Positions 36,713 to 46,244 of a stretch of DNA of 64,000 nt are shown here, in pieces. Source of the DNA: Mucor racemosus (lineage: Eukaryota > Mucoromycota > Mucoromycetes > Mucorales > Mucoraceae); assembly GCA_027405735.1 (NCBI GenBank), contig JAPEHQ010000006.1:1488001-1552000 (forward strand). The letters run 5' to 3'. Positions within the stretch are counted from its first letter, which is position 1, and each line of letters starts with the position of its first letter. The notes beneath the pieces are model-generated. The model made no database searches. It saw only the letters and a list, made by a program, of their open reading frames with translations, and had not been told where the DNA came from. The translations under genes were made by a program, and so were the position numbers.

Positions 36713-37442
36713 TTTAGCGGTTACAGATATTTGCAATCACTTTCAAGTATACCGAGCGATTTCCCTCGATTAATAGATACTTTCTATACCATTTCCTCAA
36801 TTTTTTTCAGATTTATCAATTTTGATGATTTTGGATGAGCAATGGTAAGGGTAAAATCCAAATTTGGACAAATTTAAATTTTTAACCCCAAAATCGGCAC
36901 TTTTTATTAAGACATATATTGGTATCAAATGACCGTAAAAGCTTGGGCTACCTTTCTGAAACGTTTATTTTGGTTTTATATGCTTATAATTTTGACTTTC
37001 TCCCAAAAAACCAATTTTTTACATTCTTGATAACTGTGCAGTTTTTTGTGAGCAAAAATTTTCTGAATTTAGCATTATCGGATAGCCCGCAAAATTTACT
37101 ATCCGAGTCAATTATTTGACATGGTGTAGTTATTATACAATTTTGAGAGTAATCATCGAAAAACTGACCGATTTTTTTTGAAAATGTTCAAATTGATCAA
37201 ATGAAAACAGAAAATATTGACGGTGTTTAAATTAGTTTTCATCGCCTAATTTGCAGTTTTTCACTGTATGTTTACGCATTGAAGACATTTTTTTACTGCA
37301 CTAGCGTATTGAAAAAGCTTGCATCAAGTACTAATCCTTTAGCTGAGACAGATTTGATATGTTTAAAAGCATATTCGCGATAAATATAGTAAATTTCAAA
37401 ACTACTTCCAACGGAGTTCCTGATGCATCCGCAATATGCTCA

Positions 37443-37474
<32 letters not shown>

Positions 37475-38440
37475 TGCTTAGGTAACTTTTCGAATGTATC
37501 TGATTCATTGCTCAAATCCAAGTTATGTTTGCTGGATGCTTTGCACCTGCTACCTTTTACTCCCACCAAAATAACCGAAATTTTTCTTAATTTCTTTCTC
37601 GGTAGCATACTTGTATTTTACTACATCCTTCCGAAACATCTACCAAATCTTCTGTAAAAATCTATATATTTAAAAACAGAAATTACTACTATTGACGAGA
37701 TATGCAAGTAATTATGTTTGTATATTTAGATATGCTAATATCCTAGTTTATTGATACTAAAAAATCCTTCAATATTGAAAAAGTTACCCTGGAATGGGCG
37801 GGATTTTAAATGTGATTTGTCATGATATCTTCTTTCATCCTTACTACATCTCTAAATTTTCTGATTCACTATAAAGGACACTTGCAGTTGAAGATACACG
37901 AGTCAGAATTTAGAATAACTTTTAAAAAAGTAAGCAAGTGAATCAATACAGTTCAAATGCGACACCTGTACGAAAATCTGAATATTTAGTACAAAAATAA
38001 CTGTACAACAAAGAAAAAAGCGATAAAATGTTGAATACAACATTATTATTGAAACATAGGCTCATATGTACAGTCATTTTTGCTATTACTATACAGGGCT
38101 TAATAGTAAAAGCAAATACCGGAGCCAAATCAGCTCATTATTGATTAAATAAACAAAAACTCTCAGCCCCTTGGCAAACAACAAGCAATGTAACATTAAA
38201 GATAAGGGTCTAAAATTTAATTTCACGTCTTTGTAAACCCATCTCGAGATATGGGCGATTAAATCTTCTTTAAACCCTTTTTCCTTTTGAATAAAATGCC
38301 AGACCATTTGATGGGAAATTTTCCCAATTTTTTGTGCAGGATAGAATAATGAAGTTATCTAAAAGAATGATCTATTGATTAATGGAGGGTCTTTTTAACA
38401 GGGTTCTAAGGTTCGACGGGACTTTCAGGGTTTAATTTAA
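36713..38440. other. Gene-free stretch with a possible R1 relic
   Basis: No gene is recognised. Around 36810-36870 the minus strand reads ATTTTACCCTTACC...CTCAT...ATCATCAAAA, resembling the core of R1 (about 11597-11630), so this may be an old R1 copy. An (AT)n microsatellite of about 26 bases lies near 37446-37472. The remainder has only short random frames. Confidence 0.4.
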
Positions 38441-39053
38441 TTGCCTCTTTTAAGAAAGGAAATAAAATTTAAACAGTCCAGAAGGAAGCCATTCGGATTG
38501 CTTGCCAGGGTCTTGTGGGATTATCTAATCAAAAAGATGGAAACCAATGATATCATTGATTATGAAATCAGTCTGCTTTTCCATTATACCACACCAAAAA
38601 GCATCTACCCGAGGCTTTTACTTGATATTCCCTATCGACCATTTTGTGCAATGTTTTTTTTTTTTTTGTTTTTCTATTTCTCTTTTCTGCTGATTATATA
38701 TATATATATAAGTGAGAATATAAAGCTTCTAATTTCTTTTTTTTTTTTTTGCAGTTCAGTTTGAACGAGATTTTTTCCTTTTTTTCGATCAGGGAAACTA
38801 TAGAAAGGAAGAAAAGACCCTGAACGAGATGGAACGTCTATTGAATGAACATCCGCTTCCCCGTGTTGCCCCAGAAACATTCGTTTAATGTATGATTGGG
38901 TCATTGGAATAGACCCTGTCTCTACTATTTTTTTTTGAACTCGGGTAATCTCAAAAGGTATAAATTTGCCTGGATGTATAATCTTATTTTTCTTGTTTTC
39001 CTTTTTATTTTCTTTATATATTTACATTTATATAATAATATTACTATACAAAA
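38441..39053. promoter_or_regulatory. Upstream region of glucosamine-6-phosphate deaminase
   Basis: This stretch contains three copies of CAGGGTCT or its complement AGACCCTG, at 38506-38513, 38815-38822 and 38911-38918, plus a near match GAGGGTCT at about 38385. A TATA-like TATAAAT lies at 38959-38965, about 90 bp before the ATG. A 107-codon open frame starting at 38441 is low-complexity and not convincing as a gene. The motif also occurs before the hexokinase gene. Confidence 0.45.
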
Positions 39054-40125
39054 ATGAGATTGGTTATTCGCGATGATTATGATGAGGTTACAAACTATGT
39101 TGGTAAGTTTTTGTTCTAATAGACAACCAAATTTTATGCTAAATCATAGTAAAAAAATAGCCAACTATGTCAAGGAGCGTGTCAAGCAATTCAACCCTAC
39201 TGCTGAACGTCCATTTGTCATTGGTCTTCCTACTGGCTCTTCTCCTGTAAGTGTATATAAAGTCTTGGTTGAAATGTACAAGGCCGGTGAAATCAGTTTT
39301 GAACATGTTGTTACTTTCAACATGGATGAATACGTTGGTTTACCTCGTGATCACCCCGAATCTTATCACTCTTTTATGTGGAAGAACCTCTTTATGCATG
39401 TCAACATTAAGCCCGAGAATGTTCATATCTTGGATGGTAATGCTCCTGATTTAGATGAAGAGTGTAAGAAATTTGAAGCTGAAATTGCTCGTGTTGGTGG
39501 TATTGAACTCTTTTTGGGTGGTATTGGTCCTGATGGTCATATTGCTTTCAATGAGCCTGGTTCTTCTTTAACTTCTCGTACTCGTGTAAAGACATTAGCT
39601 TATGAAACTATCATTGCTAATGCTCGTTTCTTTGATGGTGATGTCTCCAAGGTTCCTAAACTTGCTTTAACTGTTGGTGTTGCCACTGTCATGGATGCTC
39701 GTGAGGTTCTTGTTATTATCACTGGTGCACACAAGGTAAAATAAGTAAATCTTATGTAATGTATAACCATGACTCACACAAACACTTTACAATATAGGCT
39801 ATTGCTTTGGCTAATTGTATTGAAGGTGGTGTGAACCACATGTGGACAGTTTCGGCTATTCAAATGCATCCTAAGGGTTTGATCGTGTGCGATGAAGATG
39901 CGACCCTTGAATTGCATGTCAAGGTAAGACCAAATTAGTAAAAAATTTATATGTTTATCTAATTATATTATATAGACTGTAAAGTATTTCAAGTCTATTG
40001 AACATGTTCATCAATCTTTAATTGGTCCTGAAAACTTGTCTCTCCAAGGTGGTGTGAAGCAACTTAGAAAATTAGCTTCTAGCTCAAGATCTCAAACACC
40101 CTTGAATGGTCCTTATGACGAGTAA
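39054..40125 (+). CDS. NAG1: Glucosamine-6-phosphate deaminase
   Basis: This enzyme converts glucosamine-6-phosphate to fructose-6-phosphate and ammonia, the last step of GlcNAc/chitin catabolism. The model is join(39054..39102, 39161..39735, 39798..39923, 39976..40125), 299 aa. The family start [20 protein letters not shown] is spliced from exon 1 (49 bp) and exon 2. The acceptor at 39160 was chosen because it restores the family spacing; an earlier AG at 39149 breaks the frame. Conserved motifs are [73 protein letters not shown] (sequence as spliced GAHK|A) and [10 protein letters not shown]...[17 protein letters not shown]. The length and architecture match eukaryotic GNPDA/Nag1, with no regulatory fusion. 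It lies 420 bp upstream of, and in line with, the hexokinase gene. Confidence 0.96.
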
Positions 40126-40546
40126 AAAAAATATATATATATCTATCTCATTCTTCCATCTCTTTCTTTTTCAACACTGTTTATAACTATAACTATACAC
40201 CTCTATTTTTCTTATAAAAAAAATAAATAATTATATAATCTACAAATCTAATTTTACTAATGTAATACATGTGCTTTATATTTTTCACTTGCACCAAAAA
40301 CATTAAATAATACTATCAGGGTCTCAGGGAAAAAGCATGCGATTTGGAAGTAATACAGCGCACAACGTACCACCTGACAAAGCAAACCACTTGATTATAA
40401 AAGAAAAACTTGGGCTAAAGTATATATATATACATCTCTTTTTTTTTTTTTATCATTTTTGTACCATTTTTTTTTTCTTTCTAAATTTTCTCCCTTGGTT
40501 TTTTATTTCTTTTTTATTTCTCATTTTTATTTCATTCCTTTCAAAT
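40126..40546. promoter_or_regulatory. Intergenic promoter of the hexokinase gene
   Basis: This 421-bp gap contains CAGGGTCT at 40317-40324 and a TATA box (TATAAAAG) at 40396-40403, about 150 bp before the ATG at 40547. Pyrimidine-rich tracts lie between the TATA box and the ATG. The same octamer lies upstream of the neighbouring deaminase gene. Confidence 0.5.
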
Positions 40547-42470
40547 ATGACAGATTCATTATTATCTATTCGAAAAGAATTTGATTTAAACCAAGAAACG
40601 TTCAAATCTATAGTGGATGGATTCAAAGCTGAATATGAAAGTGGCCTTAATACAGCTTCAGCATCAGGCCTTGCAACCATGATTCCTTCTTATGTTACTA
40701 CATTACCTACAGGTAAAGAAAAAGGAACTTATCTTGCCTTGGATTTAGGTGGAAGTACACTTCGTGTTTGTGCTGTAGAGTTATTGGGAAACTGTCAAGT
40801 TACTGTAACAGAAATACGTCGTCATATTGCTCCAAACGATCCTCTAAGAACAAGTGGAGCAACAGCTTTTTTCGATTGGATTGTTGATACTATTGCTGAA
40901 TTGATAGAAAAAATTGGTTACGATGTAGTACATGCAGATGGCCCACTTTCTTTAGGTGTTTGTTGGAGTTTTCCCGTAGAGTATGTTCAAAGTTGTTGTT
41001 TATTTTATTTGAATTCTTATCTTTTTTTTTTTTTTTTATATATATATTTATTTCTCAGCCAAACAAGTGTTTCTGCAGGCAGAATTCTTCGAATGGGAAA
41101 AGGATTTACAATTGAAGGAGTTGAAGGATATGATCTTTCTACTTTATTCCAAGAAGCATTTGAGCGCAAGGTGAGTTTCTCTATCTATAGACAATAATAT
41201 ATACATATATATACATTAACTGGATAAATAACATCTATATATATATATAGAATGTAAATGTTAAAGTGACAGCTCTGTTAAATGATACAGTTGGTACATT
41301 AGTTGCTCATGCATATACTAATCCAAATACTCGTGTTGGATTCATTTATGGTACAGGTGTAAATGCAGCTTATCCCGAAAAAGTATCTCGCATGGTTAAA
41401 TTAAGCGGAAAGCAACAAAATAATAATTATAATCAAGATACGACCATGTTGGTTAATACAGAAATTGATATTTTTGGAAGTGATGCTTATTTACCTTTAA
41501 ACAAATACGATCGTCATCTTGATGCTAATCACTCTCAACCTGATTTCCAGTTATACGAAAAAATGATGTCTGGTGCTTGTATTGGAGAATTAGTAAGATT
41601 AGCAGCATTGGATTTGATTGAAAATGGTAATTTATTTAAGGGTCATCGTCCCACTGAATTTGCTATTCCTATGGAATTTAGTACATCAATTCCAAGTGAT
41701 ATTGAAGGGTAAGTTATTTACAAAAAAGAACCCTGGTTATTAATGTTATTTATTGTTATATAATGAGAGTTATACAATTGTGTTACAAATAATCTAAATA
41801 TAAACATTTTAGGCATCTTAACGATTCTATCGAAGCACGTTTTGAACATCTTAAAGAGTTAATTCATTTTGAAGATGGTTATACAATGGAGTTGAATGAT
41901 TTAAATGTGTTTACTGAATTATGTCAAATTGTATCAAATCGTGCTGCAAGATTAGCTGGTGCTGCTATGGCTTCTCTTATTGAACAACAACAAGACTTAA
42001 TGAATGGATCTGATCCTATTGTTATTGGTGTAAATGGATCAACTTATGAAAAGTATCCTGATATGCATCAACGTATTTACAATTCTCTTGTCACCTGGTT
42101 TGATTCTCAGGTGAGTGAACGTATTCAAGTGGAATTAGCTACAGATGGTGGTAGTATTGGTGGTGCACTTATTGCCATGTTGGCAGAAAAAGAGCAACAA
42201 CAACAACAACAACAACAACAAAAGTAAGCTGAATAAATATAAAATTATGTCCACATTTACTAAATTTTTCATAAAATAAGGGTCTCGATACAAAAGACCC
42301 TGTCTACTACTGAAACAACAAACAAGGCAATTCCAAATAATCATCCTCCTCCACCTTCTTTTCTTGGTTGCCTATTTGGATGGTTGGCACCACTCAGAGC
42401 AAAAAAAGGTGATACTAGCAACACATCAGGTGTTGATGAGACCATAAAATTTAATCAAGAAAAACTTTAG
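40547..42470 (+). CDS. Hexokinase-family sugar kinase
   Basis: It phosphorylates a hexose (or amino sugar) with ATP. The model is join(40547..40980, 41059..41170, 41251..41708, 41813..42223, 42281..42470), 534 aa. Motifs: phosphate-binding LALDLGGSTLRVCAVEL (usual hexokinases have GGTNFRV), GVCWSFPV, the SAGRILRMGKGF segment, ALLNDTVGTLVAHAY with catalytic Asp, GFIYGTGVNAAY, EKMMSGACIGELVRL and C-terminal GVNGSTYEKYPDMHQRI, LATDGGSIGGALIAML. The GGSTLR variant and the gene's position beside glucosamine-6-phosphate deaminase suggest a GlcNAc kinase role like Candida Hxk1, but this is inferred. After a short poly-Gln run the frame can stop at 42225-42227 (472 aa) or splice to a fifth exon adding about 60 residues; which form is used is not decidable here. 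Confidence 0.88.
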
Positions 42471-42665
42471 TGTAATTCCAATTCTTCTATTTCGTGATAC
42501 ATTATCTAATTCATGTGGGAATAACTTTTTTTATATCTATATATCTATAATACTACGCTATGTCGACACACACACACTTAATAAATATAATTTAAAATTG
42601 ACATGTTTTATTATCTCTTTGATTGTTGGATCCAAGTATTTTGATTGATCCAAATGTTTTTATGA

Positions 42666-44891
42666 TCATATACGACGAGCTTTGCTTGCTCTAGTTGCCT
42701 TGTTTAATATACGTTTCTTATTAACTTTAATCACTACAATGGGGTTAAGTGCTTTGCGTGGTGTACGCACTTTGCTTGCTATATTAGTTTTATTCTGCTT
42801 GCGTACATTTGTTTGAGTGCGCGCTTTGCTTGGCGAAGGTTTTTTTGTTTGTGTGCGTGCTTTGCTTGGTGAATGTTTTTTCGTTTGTTTTCGTATTTTG
42901 CTTGGGTTCTTTAATGATTCAATGACGATTCTTATCTTTTTGACGTTTTGAGGCTTTTGTTTCCATTGTTTTTTGATGCCCGTTGAAGGAAGTTTATGGG
43001 GGGCTTCGGTTTTACCATAAACAGGGTTTAATAATCGCAGAACACGAACCAGTTTTATGTTTACTTGCATGGATTCAGGAGGTATATCAGTTCGACAAGT
43101 AAAGCATTGATTTGATTTACTTTTTAAAAGACATCGCATGCAACATATATGGCCACAGGGTGTTGTAATGGGATCCTAATCATATGTTTAAATAGGATGA
43201 TCGTGCTTTTCAATGATTAGTTTTTACCTTGATGGGTTTTGAGCATGCATTACTAGAGCATGCAAATGCTTCATCAAATATATATTGAAGCAACTCAAAT
43301 TCAGACCAAAATTCCATTTCAGAGATTTGATCCCATAATCGCTTATTCTGTACATCTTTTTCAATGGCTTTGTTGACTTCAATTGTGGTTGTATATTTCT
43401 TTAATTTCTCTGTATCCTCTACTTTTGAATTGATTAATCGAAGACCTCTTTTTTTTATTAGTCTTCTTCCATAATCAGACCATGGAGGCATTTCAGAATC
43501 ATCTCTTCTAAATAGAAATTTCCAGATAACATTGCCAGTGGTTGGTTCTGCAAATGATGTGAGTTTTTCCAAATGAGTAGAAACTTTTCTGATCTACATA
43601 CCTGTGTATGGCCAGTATTTTACTATTTTATACTCTCCATCATATCTAAATCCTTCAGTAGGTGCAAATTGAGGATGGGTAGACTTTAATGTGCTTGCTC
43701 TACAAATACGAATAGGCTGACTATTTCTCCAATTGATTGCTCTCCCACCTTTTTTTGCATCAACTGGTGCATTGCAAGTAAGAGCTAAATACAAATTATA
43801 TCTCAACAATTCTTGTGATGGCAATTGTCTGTTACAACTGACTCCTTCTCGCTTAGATCTTCCACCAAAGCCTGAATAAATAAACTCATATCCATCATCT
43901 CTATCCTCAGTGATACCATGTGCCAAAATAATGGACAAAGCTCCCACTGTTCCATTAGCACAAATTGATTTGGCTGGGGTTCTATGTACTCCCCACTCAG
44001 CAGATAAACTCTTTGACGCCCAACTTTGTCCAACATAAATTCCAGGGATTTTTCCAATGTGATTATGTGGAACTACAGCGCATTCTTGCTCTCTAATAGC
44101 AATTGGTTTACTATTTGATGTTTTCAATTGTTCATCTTTTCCAATAATCTTTTCATGATCTCCATTATAACATTCAGGGCAATACCTATTATAAAAAAAT
44201 CATCAGGGAAGACCTTTATGCGCACAAAATGCTTATTCTTCTAAATACCAATATTGAGTTTTTGGTGGTGCTGTTAGCCCAGCACAATCAAGATGCCAAT
44301 AACCATTGCATTGATCACAAATCTAACATTTACAATGAATAAAAAGTTTGTCCATAAAGATTGTTCAACTAACCAATGGATCGCCAGTTTTCAAAAGACA
44401 TTTAACACATCCACAATCAGGGCACGTTTCTTGACGCGTATCATTTGTACATGTTGGACAGACGAAATTATCAAATGGCAAGGTTATTGTACTCGTATTT
44501 TCAATAATTGATGTCTTTTGTCGCTTTTTTCCTGCAAATATAACAATTCTTTGATATCCTCTTTTGCGTTTTTTCGCAGCAGTATACAAGTGTACAAATA
44601 CACATGATTTATCCCTCACTCTATAAGTTGAGAACAATCTAGCTGGTGTGCCATCAAGACAATCATCCAGCATCTTGATTTTTTTTTCTTGTTAAATTAT
44701 TTAATTTTAAAATGATTCTATAAGAAAAAACTTACAATCTTTCCAAGAGCAATTAAAGAAAATGAAGCATCTCGGGGTATCTCTAATGTTTTTATAATCA
44801 ACTTTCTAAATGTTGATACGGTTTCATCTTTTGCAATATCTATGCTAAATGATTTTTGATTTTGACTTGGTACAAGTATTTGGATCTTCAT
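42666..44891 (-). CDS. UHRF1-like protein: UBL, PHD, SRA/YDG and RING domains
   Basis: UHRF1 proteins read hemi-modified DNA through the SRA domain and ubiquitinate chromatin through the RING. The model is complement(join(42666..43175, 43228..43547, 43602..44185, 44249..44322, 44374..44673, 44736..44891)), 647 aa. Order: a ubiquitin-like N-terminus (MKIQILVPSQNQKSFSIDIA), a PHD finger at about residues 124-183 (CPTC, CPDCGC, ICDQCNGYWHLDC, YWYCPEC), the SRA at about 218-400 (HIGKIPGIYVGQSW, EWGVHRTP, FIYSGFGGR, INWRNSQPIRICR, FAPTEGFRYDGEYKIVKYWP, FLFRRDD), and a RING at about 467-510 (TTPCGHICCMRCLL, CFTCRTDIP). A Lys/Arg/Ser-rich tail carries repeated SPSKARTQTKK-type units. No tandem Tudor domain is visible between UBL and PHD. 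Its start is only 56 bp downstream of the Ngl2-like stop on the same strand, and its 3' end converges with the hexokinase gene. Confidence 0.92.
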
Positions 44892-44947
44892 AGGATTTCA
44901 CAGTAAAAAAAAAAAAAAAAAAAGGAGGGTGATAAAAAATTTTAATT

Positions 44948-46244
44948 CTAAAATTCAATGTCTGCTACTAAACATAGATGGTCGCTTCCAAAATGCTTAT
45001 TTGGTAAAGAGGGCTTTAAATATTCTTGTTCATCAGGCATCAACAATAAACTCTTGATCTTGATTGATGAATTGTAATCTATAAACATGTAATCCAATGT
45101 TCCTTGAAATTGTGATGCATAGTCTGTAAATCTGGGTTCACCAAAAAGACCTTGATTATTGGCGTCTGGATTTACGCTACCAAACAGACTATAAATGCTC
45201 TTCCATTTACTGTTGCTTTGATATTTAGACAAAAGTGATTCAATAGTATCCAATTGATCAATTGAAATTGTAGTACTTTGGTCTTCTTCTTCTTCTTGCT
45301 CGATCTCTTCTTTATCATCAGAAGACGGTTTGTAAGTACGAGATTCATTCAAATCTTGGATATGGAAATCAGAAAGTTGATTTGTTGTCAATAATCCATA
45401 AGCAGCATCATCTGGTGTAGTATTATAATCACCAAACAAGAATGGCTCCCATTTAACATTGTCATCTAGTTGTTGTTTGAAATCCAATAACCGATTGGCA
45501 TAAATAATGGTTTGTCTAAATCTTTCATAATTAGATGTAGGCCTCCAATACATATGTGTATTTCCTACTACAAATCCAATCTTGGGATTTGATTTCAACT
45601 CTAATGCTAATAATTGCGCAATATTTCCAGTCATGTAAGAGGGTGGACACAAGGTATCTGTATTGTAATCCACTGTATCATATCTTACACTATTGAATTT
45701 ATCTATTTTGAACGCAATGCCACATCCATGACGCTTTGTTGGGTGTGTATAATACATTACGTGATATCCCAATTTTGTAAACATTGCTTCATAATAAACT
45801 TCAAAATTATCTAATTCTTGGATTGTAAGGATGTCTGGATTGTAAAGCTCGATCTCATTCAAAATCATCTTTCTTCTAGCTTTCCATTTAATGTAATCAC
45901 CTGAATCAGGAAATAATTTTCGTTTGATCAAACATTGTGCCAATATCTATTGGATTGTTAGTCTAATAATAATTGAAAAAAAAAAAGCTATCCTTTATTC
46001 TCACATTAAATGTCATGACACGAATATTCCCTGATATGGTATCAAGCATTGGCTGATCAGGAACATTGGCAAATGAACGTTCAAACACCTTCCCTGGTGG
46101 CAATTGTTCAACCTGTGGTTTACTATTGAGTCTCTTCTTGGCTTCCTTTTTTGCTTGCTTTAATCGTCTTAGTTCATCAATATTATTGGGTTTTTTGGGG
46201 TGTATAACGCGTTCTTCAGTCATGACAGGTAATGGTATTTGCAT
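44948..46244 (-). CDS. Ngl2-like exonuclease/endonuclease/phosphatase-family protein
   Basis: It is a Ccr4/nocturnin-type Mg-dependent nuclease; yeast Ngl2 trims the 3' end of 5.8S rRNA. The model is complement(join(44948..45946, 46005..46244)), 412 aa. A basic N-terminal region (LRRLKQAKKEAKKRLN) is followed by the family motif MTFNILAQCLIKRKLFP spliced across the intron, the catalytic Glu in LTIQELDNFEVYY, VGNTHMYWRPTS, FLFGDYNTTPDDAAYGLL, TLDYMFIDYNS and the terminal GSDHLCLVADIEF with the Asp-His pair. There is an acidic insertion (DKEEIEQEEEEDQ). The start is taken at the first Met of the open frame (MQIPLPVMTEE); the second Met, seven residues on, is possible. No leucine-rich repeats are present, so it is not Ccr4 itself. 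Confidence 0.88.

Noticed and set aside
38441..38764. 107-codon frame upstream of the deaminase
   Set aside because: It ends in low-complexity Phe/Ile from T-runs and overlaps the likely promoter; no family features.
42135..42344. Minus-strand frame opposite the hexokinase poly-Gln
   Set aside because: It is a poly-Leu shadow of the CAA run.
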